64,000 nucleotides of DNA from Agelaius tricolor (lineage: Eukaryota > Chordata > Aves > Passeriformes > Icteridae). The stretch spans positions 15,406,001 to 15,470,000 of the forward strand of contig JALJCS010000004.1 in the NCBI GenBank assembly GCA_023055355.1. The letters run 5' to 3'. Both the position numbers and the translations under genes were made by a program. Positions 12,801 to 24,354 of the stretch are shown one piece after another. How positions within the stretch are numbered: the stretch's first letter is position 1; each line of letters opens with the position of its first letter. Under the pieces are notes generated by a model. That model did not search any database. It saw only the letters and a program-made list of their open reading frames with translations, and had not been told where the DNA came from.

Positions 12801-15800
12801 TAACAGAGATTGGCCACTTTTGATATATTTATTTAAGTGTAAAAAAACTTGGAAACAATTGTATTCAGTGGCCCTTACAGTGTTGTGATGCCCAGTAAGG
12901 GCAATGAGTTGCAACATTGTCTTCCAGTGATCAAATTCTAATTGACAAGTGTGAAAAAATGTGGGGTAGTGTCAGTCTGAAATGAATGGAGCTTCTACTA
13001 AAGGTTTTTAAAAGGACAATTGTCAAATTGTTAAATTATTTTTTCACACATTTTAGATGGAAAGGGGAAAACGTTGCCACTACAGAAGTTTCTGATGTCA
13101 TTGCAATGTTGGACTTCATACAAGAAGCAAATGTGTATGGTGTGTCTGTGCCAGGTAAAAGTTTGAATTATACATTTTGCTTCTCCCAGGTTCATTGTTA
13201 ACCCTCATAACTCTTTCTATTTCGTGTTTTAAACTTATGAATCATATTTGATTGAGTCATCTCTTTAATATCCAGCTAAAATGTAGATGCAGGTAATGAA
13301 AATACCACCTGATTATGAATGAGCCAGTGAATTATGCATTACTTATCTGTATGCAGTGAGGAGTATTTTTGAAAATCTACCATGCATACATTTGTGATAG
13401 CTACATAATCTAAATTAGAATATAAAGATTCAGTAAATTCACATCTGCGTAAAATCCAGACATATGTGCCAAAATAAAATGTGAAAAAGGTAATTCTAAA
13501 GTAACTCTAAAGGAAAATATATGGAGACATTTTGCTGTCTTATTTCACTTTGCCTTATAAAATAACTGTAAACAGTTAAGTTATAAAACCAATAAGAAAA
13601 TGAAAAAGAATATAAAGAGAAAAATAAATGTGTAAGGAAGAAAATATACTAATTTCTTTTAATAGGGTTTTTTGTTATTTTTCATGAGATCAGATGGGCT
13701 TGATTGTCATTCATGCCAAATATTTTTTTTAAATACATGTTTGGGCTTACTGGGATAAAAATAAGTTTCTATATAGGAGACTCTTTGGTGCTCTGCTTTG
13801 CACCAAACTAAAACAATGGCTAAAACAGTGTTGATAACTTAACATGCTTGGCTACCACTGACTAGAGCTTGCACAATACAATGCTTTCTCCGTGCATGAG
13901 AATTCTGGGGACAGCAAGAACTTGGGAGCAGATGGAGATGATACAGTGGCCCAAAGCTGACCAAAGCAATATTCTGCATCATATGATACAGAATAACTTT
14001 GCCATGCTTAGTTATTAAAGCTGGAGGAAAAGAAGTGGATGAGAGGTTTGTGGGTGTGGTGCTTGTCTCCCTGAAAAAGCACTGCATGCTCCAAGTGAGG
14101 CCCTGCTCTGCAGGAAGTAGCTGGACATCTCTGATGGTGGGGAATATTGAATGATGTTCTGGTTCTGCTTTGCTTGTGCATGTATCTTTTTGTTTCCCTA
14201 TGAAACTGCAATTACCTTAACTATTAAGGCTTGCTTTCCTTCACTTCCCGCCCCATGGCAGAAGGGATTGAGCACAAAGCTGGCTGGATGTTTGGTTGCT
14301 GGCAAGGATAAACCCACCACAAAATGATAAAGGAGTTTAAAATGAGAGAAAGTGTCACTTTCTCTCATGTGAAGCATGAACACTCACTTGAACAGTATTT
14401 TAAAGCCATAGAACATGAAACATCATAGAAGACTGTCTAAAAATCAGATTCAAAAGTATGAGACATGCTAATTTCCTGTACAATACTTACCTGTTTACCT
14501 ACTCAGTTTATCTGACTGTCTTGGTAATTACACTTAAGTTTAAAAAAAAATCAAATTCCTTACAGATTTTATAGCATAGCAAAAAATTAAACCGAAACAA
14601 CAATAAGGTTGGCAGAACATCTCTGCTGTTTCTACTAGCCTAAAGTGTTTAGTTACCTACTAGGCTGAAGTGTTTAGTTAATTTTGATAGCTGAAGTTCA
14701 TTGCTTTTACCTTTTACCCATTTTGTTCTTTACCAAAGACTCACAGTGTTCTCATTTTCCAGACTAAAGAGTAAGAACTTTTAAGTGCTCTCTCTGTTAA
14801 TTCAGATCCACAGTTTTGAGAAAACATACTGGCTAGAGAAAGAGACTAAAACAGAAATGAAGATATAATTCGCTACTCCAGGAAAGACACTCTTCACTCT
14901 TGTTTTCGAGAGAGGAATGTTGTTGATGTTTATCCACATTTATCGATTATATCAAGCACAGGACTCCATTTAGTCTTACCCGCCACACTAATTTTACAGC
15001 ATTATTGCTTAATTGAACACTTGAGTGATCTCCAAGTACATGTAATACCAGATAAAATATGAATGAGATCTTGCAGCTTTACTGAAACTCAGAATATGAT
15101 ATATGACTGTTGGTTTGTTAATGCACTATGGGTTTTTTTGTGCGGTTTATCATTACAATGTCAACTTTATTCATGTTACAAAATTGTCATCTAACTTCCT
15201 TTTGTGCAGATCATGAAGGAAAAGCAGGAATGGCTTCTCTTATTTTAAAGCAAAATGCATCATTAGACTTGGAGCAAATGTATAAGCAAGTAGTGACCTA
15301 TCTACCAAGTTATGCTTGTCCCCTCTTCTTAAGAGTCCAGGTAAGCTGCATTATTGCACTGTGTATACAGACATCTACATAATTTAAACACAGAGATAGC
15401 TAAGTGAATAACAAAAAGTGTTTGTTCATGTATCACTAGATTAGTCTTAGATGGGGTCCTATTTGCTGTCTTCCTTAATGGGATCCTGGAAAGGGATTAC
15501 ACAAAAAGTCAATGAATTTGCAGATTATGTTTAAATGAGAGAAACTGTACAAATGAGCAAGGAAAGAGATCATACAAAAGGATTTGGGGAGATTAGAAGC
15601 ATAATCATGGTAGAAGAAAAAGATTCAGATTTGAAAACATGAACAATTGCATCTGGAGAAAAGAATCTAAAATCCATTTTATTCAGTGAAAATGAGAGAG
15701 AAATAGAGCTAAAACAGAAGACAGTGGGCTGTACACAATAAAATGAATGTTATTTTCTGTGTAACAATGATTCTTTGTAACAAATATTAAAGCATTTGAA

Positions 15801-18800
15801 AAGATACAAGGTAAATTGAAAAGGTGAATAAAAAAATATCTTATTATTGCCACCACAGTAATCATCAGAATCATCCTTATTTGTGCACTACTTTGTTCTA
15901 GCAACGTCCAGTTTGGGGTAAAAGAGTCCCTCCCGCAGAGTGTAAAAATGTAAATATCATAGAGCTAGGAAAAAATATGAGAGTATCAAAAGCACACAAT
16001 ATTGATAATCATGATACATGAAGTCTGATGAGCACTTTCATTTCTCTTAAGTGTTTTGCAAACTTCATGATAAAGACAAACAGAAAAAGGTTTCTGAAGG
16101 TGTTTATGGGGGAGTCCCCTACATTTGAGGAGCAGATGAAAAAAATAGTCATTGTTTAAAGAGAAAAGTTATGGAAGTTGGTTTCTTAGATCACCCAGAG
16201 ATTGAATATTGGTTCAGAATAAAGAGGGAAAACAAAAAAACCTGTGAAAGACCTTGCAAGTGAAATATGTGTATATGTATCTATCTATCTCATAAGTCCA
16301 GGAAGATATCTTGCAGCAGCATTCTGATGTGAGAAAGCAAGATTAGACTTGAGAATGTTGCAGTAGTCAGTTTATGAATTATGAGAACCTAGTCTAGATT
16401 CACTCCTGTATAGTTGTACAGAAAAACCTTCACACTGGATGGAAGAAATCTGAATCTTGGGTATTGCATTGATATCAAGTATCTGGAATTTGAATTTAAA
16501 TTAAGATTTAAATGCCTCCATTACAGATGCATTGCTGTTGGTACAGCTGTCATTAACCAAGAAAGAAAGAAGGTAGAGGGAAAAAAAATAAAAAACATAT
16601 TAAGCTATAGAATAGGTATGAGGCCCTTCATCTAGAGAGCCAGCCAGATGATTTAGAAGAAAATTGTCTGCCCAGTGAGCCTCCCAGTTATGACTCATCT
16701 GTAAGACGGATCACCACCTCTAACATCAAGAAGAAAAGAAGGGTAGTCATAGTGGGTGATTCCCTTTTGAGGGGAACAGAGGGCCCCATATGTTGATCGG
16801 ATCCATCCCACAAGGAGGTCTGCTGCCTCCCTGGGGCCCAGGTATGAAATATCACTGAGATTATATTCCTGGGCTGATTCAGCCCCTTGGTTATTACCCA
16901 CAGCTGATACTCCAGGCTGGCAGTGATGAGATTGAAAAGAGGAGTGTCAAGGCGATTAAAAGGGACTTTAGGGCACTGGGTCAAGTGGTTGATAGGACAG
17001 GGGCACAGGTTGGGTTCTGCTCAGTGTTCTGCTCTCCTTTTGGTGTGAGAGAAAAATAATGAAAGAAATAAGAGAACTCACATCATTAACAAGTGGCTCA
17101 AGGGTTGGTGTCATTGGCAAAATTTAGGATTCTTTGATCTTGGGGCAATTTTTACAGCACCTGCTTTACTGGAACCAGATGGGAATAATCTCTCTGTTAA
17201 GGACAGAAGGTTTTTAGCTCATGAACTGGCAGACCTTGCTGAAAGGGCTTTATACTAGGTCTGAAGGGGGAAGGTGGTGCATCTGGGCTGTCTAGAAGCA
17301 GGTCCCAGGGTGGTAAGACTGTGTTAGGAGAGAAATCAGCAGCCCAGCTGAGGTGCAGGTATACCAATGCGTGCAGCATGGGCAACAAACAGGAGGCTGG
17401 AGGCCATGGTGCAACAGCAGAGCTATGATGTAGTTGCCATCACAGAAATGTGGTGGGATACTCACATACCAGGAGTACTGCACTGGATGGATACAAGCTC
17501 TTCAGGAGGGGCAGGAAAGGGAGAACAGGTGGAGGGGTGGCCCTTTATATTAGGGAGGGTTTTGACGCTATTGAAACTTATGAAGATGGAGTTGAATGCC
17601 TATGGGTAAGAATTAAGGGAAAGGCCAACAAGGCTGACACCCTACTGGGAGTCTGTTATCATCCACCCAACCAGGAAGAAGAGATGGAGAACTTTTTCTA
17701 TTAGCAGCTAGATACTGTTTCAGGATCACCAGCCATTGTTCTTGTAGGTGACTTCAACCTACCAGACATCTGCCGGAAGCTTCAAACAGCAGTAAAGAGG
17801 CAGTCCAGGAAATTTTTGGAGTGTATGGAGGGCAACTTCTTGTCTCAGCTGGTCAGTGGGCCCACCAGGGGAGGGAATATGTTAGACCTGCTGTTTGCAA
17901 ATAGGGATGGGCTGGTGGGAGATGTAGTGGTTGGAGGCCACTTGGGGCAGAGTGATCATGAAATTAGAGAGTTCTAGATATTTGGTGAAATGAGGAGGAA
18001 CACCAGTAAGACTCTTACATTGGACTTCCAGAGGGCAGACTTTGGCCTACTTAGGAGACTTATTCAGACAATTCCTTGGGAAGCAGCCCTTAAAAACAAA
18101 GGAGTTCAGGAAAGGTGGGTGTGCTTCAGAGATCCTGAGGGCACAGGAACAGACTGTCCCTGTGTGCTGAAAGGTAAGTTGACAAGGTAAACGTCCAGCT
18201 TGGATGAGCAAGGAGGTTTGAAAGGAACTTAGGAATAAAAGGAGGATCTTTGGAAGGAAGGTCAGGTGTCTCAGGAAGTATTTTAGGGGGTTGCTCGAGC
18301 ATGTTGGAAAAAATTAGGAAGGCCAAAGCTCAGTTTGAACTTAAAATGGCGACTTCTGTAATGGACAATAAAAAGTGTTTTTACAAACATATTAATGGTA
18401 AAAGGAAAGGTAAGAGCAACCTTTGTTCTTTACTGGATGAGGGAGGGAACTCAGGAACTGCAGATGAGGAGAAGATGGAAGTGCTTAACACCCTCTTTGC
18501 CTCAGTCTTTAGTGGGAAGATGGCTTGTCCTCAGGACAACTGTCTTCCTGGGTTGACAGATGGAGTCAGGGAGCAGAATGGTCCCCGTTTTCCAGGAGGA
18601 CGCAGTCAGAGAACTTCTGAGATGCTTGGATATTCATAAATCTATGGGCCCAAATGCTCCATCCCAGGGTGAGGAGGCAGCTGAGCTTGTGAAGCCTCTC
18701 TCTGTCATTTACCATCAGTCCTGGCTCACTGGGGAGGTTCCAGATGGCTGGAAGCTGGCCAGTGTGACACCCAGTCACAAAGAAGGGTGGGAAGGAGGAT

Positions 18801-21098
18801 CCTGCTAATTATAGGCCAGGTAGCTTGACCTCTGTACCTGGCAAGGTAATGGAACAGTTTATACTGAGTGTCATCACACAGCCCTTACAGGATGGCCAGG
18901 GTATCAGACCCAGCCAACATGGAGGGGGTAGGTCATGTTTGACCAACCTGGTCTCCTTTTATGACCAGGTGACCTGCCTGGTAGATTCAGGAAAGGCTGT
19001 GGATGTTGTACCTGGACTTCAGCAAGGCCTTTGACACTGTCTCCCAGAGCACACTCCTGGGAAAGCTGGCAGCCCAGGGCTTGGACAGGAGCACTCCTTG
19101 CTGGGTTAGGAAATGGCTGGATGGCCAGGACCAGAGAGTTCTGGTGAATGGTGCTGCATCCACCTGGGGCCAGTCACCAGGGGTGTCCCTCAGGGGTCTG
19201 TGCTGGGGCCAGTTCTGTTCAATATTTTTACTGATGAAATGGATGAGGGTGTTGAGTCTTTCATGGTAAATTTGCAGATGACACTAAGCTGGGAGTGTGT
19301 GTGGATTTGTTGGAAAGTAGGGCTCTGCAGAGAGAGATGTTGGATTGGATGGGCAGAGTCCAATAAGATGAAGTTTAATAACTCCAAGTCCTGCATTTTG
19401 GCCACAATAACCCCCTGCAGCGTTATAGGCTGGGGATGGTGTGGCTGGACAGTGCCCAGGCAGAAAGGGACCCGGGGGTGCTGGTCCACAGCCGGCTGAA
19501 CATGAGCCAGCAGTGTGCCCTGGGGGCCAAGAAGGCCCATGGCACCCTGGCCTGTGTCAGGAATAGTGTGGCCAGCAGGAGCAGGGGGGTCATCCTTCCC
19601 CTGTACTCGGCACTGGTGAGGGCACACTTTGAGTGCTGTGTCCAGTTCTGGGCCCCTCAGTTTGGGAAGGACCTTGAGACAGCTGAGTGCATCCAGAGGA
19701 GGCAACGAGGCTGGTGAGGGGCTTGGAACACAAGGCCTTTGAGGAATGACTGAGGGAGCTGGGGGTGTTTAGCCTGGAGAAAAGGAGACTCAGGGGTGAC
19801 CTTATCGCTCTCTACAACTCCCTGAAAGGCGGCTGTAGCCAGGTGGGAGTTGGTCTCTTTCTCCAGGCAGCAACTGACAGAACAAGAGGACACAGTCTCA
19901 AGCTACACCAAGGAAAATATAGGCTGGATATTAGAAAGAAGTTTTGCACGGAAAGAGTGATAAATTACTGGAATGGTCTGCCCAGGGAGGTGGTGGAGTC
20001 ATCATCCCTGGATGTGTTTAAAAAAACATTGGATGTGACACTCACTGCCATGGTTTTGTTGAGGTGTCAGAGAACAGCTTGGACTCAACAATCTTGAAGG
20101 TCTTTTCCAACCTTCTGTGTTTCTGTGAAGCTTGATCTGACATATAATCATACTTTAGAAGATGTCAGAACATTTCCTAGACCAACCAGATCAGGTAGAT
20201 AAAATCTGTAGGTAAATATCTGCAGGTAGATAAAATGCCTGGAGTAGATAAAAGGGCTCTTTCACTTTTTTTTTTTAATTAATTTTTTTTCTTCAGAGAT
20301 TTTTGCATAATATAAAAAAATATAAAGACAGAAGAGAAGATGATGGAGAGAGATCATAAAAAGCTGGGCTGAGTAGAGGTAGTTAGAATAGAGAAGACTT
20401 ATTACAGATGCCTCACACCACTCTTCCAAGGGATACCATAGCACTGGAGCTGTCTGAAAACAAAATGTATGGTCAAGATCCATCTTCCTTTGGACCTGAA
20501 TATGAATATGTCAGAATTAGTACATGATTCTTTCAAGCCGTTTTGTGAGGTGACAATAGTCATAGATACAGCAAATTTCCTGAGTTTTATTGTAAAGGAG
20601 TTTTTGGTAATAACAGTTTTTACTCTCAGAAGCTTCATGGTGTGTAGTTTCCTTTTACAATGTGCCCAGTAAAGAAGATCGATTGTCTTGGGCACACACC
20701 ACATGTGACACTAAAGAGACATGCACAGGGATGCACAAAGAAAAAGGCTCTAGCTTTTGTCAGCCGGGTGTCTGGTGTGGGTCTGCAGCAGCACACAAAC
20801 TCCAGTTTTTCAGCACAATGAGAATAACCAGACTTTCAAGTAAGACTTTGAAAAACAAATGTGAATGTGAGAAAAAGAAAAGTAGCTTGTTTTGAATAAT
20901 GTATCTTTCTCTCTATTGCAGGAAAAAATGGAAATGACAGGAACATTCAAACAACAAAAATTTCAACTTGTGGATGAAGGTTTTAATCCATCTACAATTA
21001 CTGATCCCCTTTATTTTTTAGACAATTCTAAGAAAGCATATGTCTTGTTAACCAAAGAATTATATGAGATGATCTTATCTGGGAAAATGAAGCTTTAA
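3673..21098 (+). CDS. SLC27A6: SLC27A6, 3' part of gene (six exons, final 296 residues)
   Basis: This is the C-terminal half of a fatty acid transport protein / very-long-chain acyl-CoA synthetase, a membrane-associated enzyme that activates long-chain fatty acids to CoA esters and promotes their uptake. The coding pieces are 3673-3867, 10404-10494, 12281-12479, 13057-13154, 15210-15340 and 20922-21098. They total 891 nt and stay in one frame through every splice junction to a TAA. Family motifs seen in order are [33 protein letters not shown], the FATP signature [12 protein letters not shown], and a C-terminus ending KMKL. The mammalian protein is about 619 residues, so the 5' half, including the ATP-binding loop, lies upstream of the window. 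SLC27A6 is chosen over SLC27A2 because of the close match to my memory of FATP6 and because ISOC1 follows in the same orientation, as in human 5q23.3. All visible key motifs are intact, so the gene looks functional. Confidence 0.93.
3868..10403 (+). other. SLC27A6 intron 5 (about 6.5 kb)
   Basis: A large AT-rich intron bounded by GTGAGT and TTTTTTAG. Apart from a short CR1-like stub near 8447-8485 and simple A/T-rich tracts (for example the A/AAG-rich stretch at 9787-9833), nothing was recognised. The open frames present are short and show no conserved motif. Confidence 0.6.
8447..8485 (-). mobile_element. Short CR1 3'-end fragment
   Basis: AATCACAGAATGATTTAGC followed by TTGGAAAAGACTT resembles the reverse complement of the CR1 3' end, where the usual form is GAATGGTTTGGGTTGGAAAGGACCT. 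Only about 40 bases match, so the call is tentative. Confidence 0.45.
10404..10494 (+). CDS. SLC27A6: SLC27A6 exon (probably exon 6)
   Basis: This 91-nt exon follows a T-rich tract ending TAG at 10401-10403 and is followed by the donor GTAAGT. It encodes [17 protein letters not shown] followed by [11 protein letters not shown], where the final glycine codon is split across the intron after its first base. The DLIKYD..KDEP stretch is characteristic of the FATP family. The preceding intron is large (about 6.5 kb). Confidence 0.9.
10495..12280 (+). other. SLC27A6 intron 6
   Basis: An intron of about 1.8 kb with AT-rich sequence. Apart from the SINE at 11780-11914, no repeat or conserved reading frame was recognised. 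Confidence 0.6.
11780..11914 (-). mobile_element. tRNA-Ile-derived SINE with CR1-like tail (TguSINE1-like)
   Basis: Read on the minus strand, 11914-11849 follows a tRNA-Ile(AAT) layout. A degraded A box (CTCACTTGG for CTCAGTTGG) comes first, then an anticodon arm with loop TTAATAA that keeps anticodon AAT, then a B-box-like GGTTTAATCC. After a short linker, 11806-11780 matches the CR1 3' end (TTGTGTGTCCCTTCCAACTC, then GAATATTCTGTGATTCTGTG). A tRNA head with a CR1 tail is the known structure of the zebra finch SINE TguSINE1, so this copy points to a passerine genome. It lies in SLC27A6 intron 6, opposite to the gene. Confidence 0.8.
12281..12479 (+). CDS. SLC27A6: SLC27A6 exon (probably exon 7)
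   Basis: This 199-nt exon follows TATAG at 12276-12280 and precedes a GTACAG donor. It begins by completing the split glycine codon and encodes [20 protein letters not shown], then [12 protein letters not shown] and [12 protein letters not shown]. The TGDL motif holds the conserved aspartate that contacts the ribose of AMP in adenylate-forming enzymes. The last arginine codon is split (AG, then A in the next exon). Confidence 0.92.
13057..13154 (+). CDS. SLC27A6: SLC27A6 exon (probably exon 8), FATP signature
   Basis: This 98-nt exon lies between the acceptor ACATTTTAG and the donor GTAAAA. It encodes [19 protein letters not shown], the most diagnostic FATP/VLACS signature, followed by [14 protein letters not shown]. 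Joining with the previous exon gives GDTFRWKGEN, the hinge/catalytic-lysine-side region of the synthetase. Its intact state argues that the protein is functional. Confidence 0.93.
13155..15209 (+). other. SLC27A6 intron 8
   Basis: About 2.1 kb of AT-rich intron. The only structure seen is an imperfect tandem duplication at 14635-14681 (period 25, unit containing AAGTGTTTAGTTA). Short reading frames on both strands lack recognisable motifs. The adjacent intron 7 (12480-13056) likewise holds nothing recognised. Confidence 0.6.
14635..14681. repeat. Imperfect 25-bp tandem duplication
   Basis: CTAGCCTAAAGTGTTTAGTT at 14635 recurs at 14660 as CTAGGCTGAAGTGTTTAGTT. Two copies with a few mismatches suggest a local replication-slippage duplication. 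Confidence 0.7.
15210..15340 (+). CDS. SLC27A6: SLC27A6 exon (probably exon 9)
   Basis: This 131-nt exon follows TTTTGTGCAG and precedes GTAAGC. It completes a split aspartate codon and encodes [20 protein letters not shown] then [17 protein letters not shown]. Both are typical of the C-terminal subdomain of FATPs (EGRAGMAS and LPSYARP.FLR in paralogs). The exon ends on a codon boundary. Confidence 0.92.
16745..17340 (+). pseudogene. CR1 ORF1 remnant (esterase-like region)
   Basis: A GDSL-type motif ([11 protein letters not shown]) is readable near the start and the rest is broken by stops and small indels. In CR1-family elements ORF1 carries an SGNH/GDSL esterase-like domain thought to aid RNA binding or membrane association. 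No intact frame remains. Confidence 0.65.
17350..18000 (+). pseudogene. CR1 ORF2 endonuclease remnant
   Basis: Pieces of an apurinic-type endonuclease domain are readable in two frames. They include [41 protein letters not shown] and SDHEIREF. Those are standard AP-endonuclease landmarks of CR1/LINE ORF2. A frameshift near 17450-17530 and in-frame stops (for example at 17702) disable it. Confidence 0.8.
18600..19300 (+). pseudogene. CR1 ORF2 reverse transcriptase remnant
   Basis: Reverse-transcriptase blocks are present in order but in different frames: [29 protein letters not shown] (catalytic block A), [13 protein letters not shown] (block B) and a decayed region where FADDTKL is expected. 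Several frameshifts make it non-functional. Confidence 0.85.
20922..21098 (+). CDS. SLC27A6: SLC27A6 terminal coding exon with stop (probably exon 10)
   Basis: This exon has 58 codons plus TAA (21096-21098) and starts after the acceptor TCTATTGCAG. It encodes [48 protein letters not shown] and the end GKMKL. The 'E.TGTFK..K..LV.EGF.P' pattern is the usual FATP C-terminus. The upstream intron (5.6 kb) contains the long CR1 element in the same orientation. Confidence 0.92.
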   Translation, partial: EKMEMTGTFKQQKFQLVDEGFNPSTITDPLYFLDNSKKAYVLLTKELYEMILSGKMKL

Positions 21099-21990
21099 TT
21101 AATTGACCATTTAATAGGCTATTAAGGGACAGTCTGTACAAGCTATTGTATGAGAAAACAATGTAATTAATTACCAGTACTTTTACATAGTTATCCAGAA
21201 TAATGTTTTTTATATTTGATATTTACATTCAGGTATGTCTTTACTTACTTGATCATTATTTTTTACTAATCACTTTTTACCTCTTGAAACAAATTTCTAA
21301 GCAAATAACCTGTAAAACCTAACTGAAATCTATTTTATATTACTTTGGAATATAAATGCTGAATCTGATATTTTTTCTTAGTACTAAATGAACATAAATG
21401 ATACATGGTAGAAAAGGAATCAACATATATTGTGTCACATGTTGTGTGTAAAGGGAAAATATATGCCACTAACATATTTTTTTTCTGTAGTTTACATACT
21501 TCTGAATATGTATTGTAAGAAGTAAAAGCTTGACACTGGTTGGAGGAAAAAATATATTTTCTGCAGAGGACTTTTCTGATAAAGCTGAAGCAGAAGAAAG
21601 TCCTCCAAACAAACCCAAATACTAACATCACTGTTGAATTTTTTTTTCTGTCATAATCCTTGCTCTTTCATTTGTTAAACTGGCTGTTTGGAGTGTCAAA
21701 TTCTGAAGACAGAGCAAACTGATGTGAAATGTGTAGCAGCAGATCAACAATAGGCACAGAAAATCTGCACGCTTAATGGGGAAAATAATTTATATAGCAT
21801 AAAAAGAATTATTGCAGCACTTTATTTCATGCATATTGAGTACCAAATAGCTTCCATACTCTTAGTAATGACTGCTAGAGATCATTATTTTATGAGTATA
21901 AAATATAGCTGAATTTTTAAAACACTAGATTTTATGTTCTAATAATTGGTTTTTATAAGTTTTAAAATAAAGTATAAGATTATTTAAACC
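21099..21990 (+). other. SLC27A6: Probable SLC27A6 3' UTR
   Basis: AT-rich sequence follows the stop codon with no long reading frame. The first well-placed AATAAA is at 21966-21971, followed by a T/GT-rich stretch (TTCTGTCTCAGTTTG) that could be the downstream element. The 3' boundary is inferred. RNA-seq or poly(A) reads would settle it. Confidence 0.4.
21966..21971 (+). promoter_or_regulatory. SLC27A6: Candidate poly(A) signal AATAAA for SLC27A6
   Basis: A canonical AATAAA hexamer lies about 870 bases after the stop codon, with a T/GT-rich stretch some 30 bases downstream. No other canonical hexamer was noticed earlier in the UTR, but this rests on visual scanning only. Confidence 0.4.
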
Positions 21991-23706
21991 AAATACCATT
22001 CTGTCTCAGTTTGATTTAAGTCTGATTGCACAAAGTCTATTTTCCAGCTTCTTTTGATACTTTATTTGCACAATGCCTTCTTCTAACGCAGTGTGATGCC
22101 CACTTTGATCAGCCAGAAGCAGTATCAGAGAATACTGCAAGGGTGACTCTCTCCAACACTGGCCATCATAAGTCTCTCTTCCATCATAACAGTGGTATGA
22201 AACTAGGTTCTCATGAAAGAGTAGGATGTAACACACTTTAAAAATAATCTTCTTGTGTCTTTCTACCTTTTCCATCTAACAAGACATTAGAATTGGTGTC
22301 AATTTTTGAACTTTGATTATTACTTTAATTGATTTTCTTTAAAACCGAAACCAAGGATGCAGTGAAAAATATATAAGGATCATAATTTACTTATTTTTTT
22401 GAACACAATATTCCCTATGGAGCTGCCAGTATAAATAAGGAAGTTTACAATTTTGCAATTTATGAACCAGTGATGGCTAACAAATACTTACACCAACATC
22501 ATGCCTTATGGTAGATGTTAATGTAAAGTACACACGGGGGAATGAAGAGAACTTCCCTAAGGATGGTAGGGGGTCACTGTGATCTAGCATTTCCTGAGCA
22601 CTCCCATTTTTTCTGTTTCTTGAAGCAGTGCCCAAATGGTTGTCTGTAGCTGAAAGCTGGGGCAGGGGATGTTTGACACTTACTGACACAGATGGAAGTG
22701 CCATTACCTAGTCAAGAACTGCAAATTTAAGAATGAGGTATTTTATTATAAAGTTAAACTCAACTTTGCATGCTAGGCTGAAATTTTGAGAAAAGGAGTG
22801 GTTGTTGAAATCAAAACTACTTTAACTCTTACACTGAATTACTCCTGTATATACTTCAGGACCCCTTTTATTACAACAATTTCTCCTTTCTATGGAAAAT
22901 AATTATTTTCTGATTTTTTTTTTAATATGGCACCCTGACATCCACAGTATCATGTTTAATCTTGTAGAAGAATACTAAAGAATTTAGTGAGATCAATTGC
23001 TTAGCTTTGGTAACATATTTAGCACTTCTAAAATTTATTTAGCTTTATAATATATGATCCTATATATGACTAATGAAAAGGTTCAACCACTTAAATGCAA
23101 CAAATGCAAGAAATAAGGGGAAAAAAGAAATGAAAAACGAAGAAAACAATTTTCCATTAAAAATATAAAAGGAGAAACAAAACCCAAAGGTTTGTTCATG
23201 AGTGTCAGCATTTGGTTGCTTCTTTTGTAGTGTATCTAAGATGAAGCAGATTGTTTCTGTGAACAGTGACTGGGCCAGAGAAAACACCAGAGGAAAAACA
23301 GTGCCTGTGTGCCACCTTTCATGCTCTGTTCACTACAGCATCAGCCAACTGCTGTTTCCAAACTCTTGGGTACATTTTCAGCAGCAGTGGGACTCTTCTA
23401 ACACAGCTGCCTTGGGAGCCTAAAGTGTTTGTTTCCCAGCTGTGAGCACTAGTGAAATACAGATTTCTGTATTTTCCATAGTGTAACTAAGATAGCCTGG
23501 GCAATCTGCCCGTTTTCAAAGGTGAGTAAAGTACTGTTCCATGCACTACCCCAAGAAATAGGATAACCATGACATCAAGAAAATAATACATAGGCCCTGT
23601 ATTTCCTAAGGGGAAAACAGTCTATTACTCTCATCCAGTAGTTTTCCTTCTTTTAGCCAGTAAGTTGGGTGCCAGCAGATGCACTGAAGCAAAATGTCAC
23701 ATTCCT

Positions 23707-23738
23707 CATGAATACCTAAGTTCATGAATACCTAAGTT
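23707..23738. repeat. Perfect 16-bp tandem duplication
   Basis: The unit CATGAATACCTAAGTT occurs twice without a gap and without mismatch, indicating a recent local duplication. Confidence 0.95.
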
Positions 23739-24267
23739 CTTGAACCAGCATGCAGTTAGGCTGAATAATGACGATGCTCATGTCAGACACCACAAAGGGT
23801 CTTCCTTTCAGAATGAGAAAATATAGTGACTAACCTGTTAATTTCCTACCTTTACACAAATCAACATTTGGACTGGCTGAGGTAGGAGTGTTGCTGCAAA
23901 ACCATGTCTCAGTATTTGTCTGGGAAAATTAATTTCATGTGGTAGGTGTTAAAGGAGCAGATGAGGGGTGGCTGGGGTATAGAAGGGGAGTTGCACTACT
24001 AACCTCATATATTAAAAATAGATTAGGGGATTTCCAAGCGGGTGTTTCAATAAAGGATTGGCCCAGGTGGTGAGTGGCAGGGAACATCCAAGAAAAAGGG
24101 GCAGGGTTGCCTTGATAGGCAGGGAGAGGACTAAAACAAAGGGAGCAGAATAGCCTGAGGGACAGCTTTGAGGGAGTTGTCAGCTTTTCCCTGACAACTT
24201 AGGGAAGAAACAACTTGGGGAAAATGTGGGGTGATAACAGAATGAACCATTTAACAATAAGTTAATG

Positions 24268-24354
24268 AAATAAACACGAACTGCCACACATAATTTGGCG
24301 ATTAATTGCAAATAATTGCAAATAAACACAAACTGCCAGACATAATGTGGCCAT
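24268..24354. repeat. Imperfect direct repeat, period 52
   Basis: AAATAAACACGAACTGCCAC at 24268 recurs at 24320 as AAATAAACACAAACTGCCAG, and the similarity continues for about 35 bases. The spacer includes two copies of AATTGCAAATA-like sequence. It may belong to an unrecognised repeat spanning about 23950-24830. Confidence 0.85.

Larger units (their letters stand above)
16620..20127 (+). mobile_element. CR1 LINE, long decayed copy in last SLC27A6 intron
   Basis: This is about 3.5 kb of CR1 non-LTR retrotransposon in the same orientation as SLC27A6. The layout follows CR1. Remnants of the ORF1 esterase-like region come first, with [14 protein letters not shown] coded near 16745-16790. The endonuclease follows (about 17350-18000; AITEMWWD and VLVGDFNLP are readable), and then the reverse transcriptase (about 18600-19300; [12 protein letters not shown] and VPQGSVLGP lie in different frames). 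Last come the C-terminal region and a 3' end with GGTCTTTTCCAACCTTCTG and degenerate octamer-like repeats. Multiple stops and frameshifts split the frames, so the copy is dead. Full CR1 is about 4.5 kb, so the 5' end is truncated. Exact 5' boundary uncertain by about 30 bases. Confidence 0.93.

Noticed and set aside
19190..19705. 171-codon minus-strand frame
   Set aside because: Antisense of the CR1 ORF2 region, which accounts for the length.
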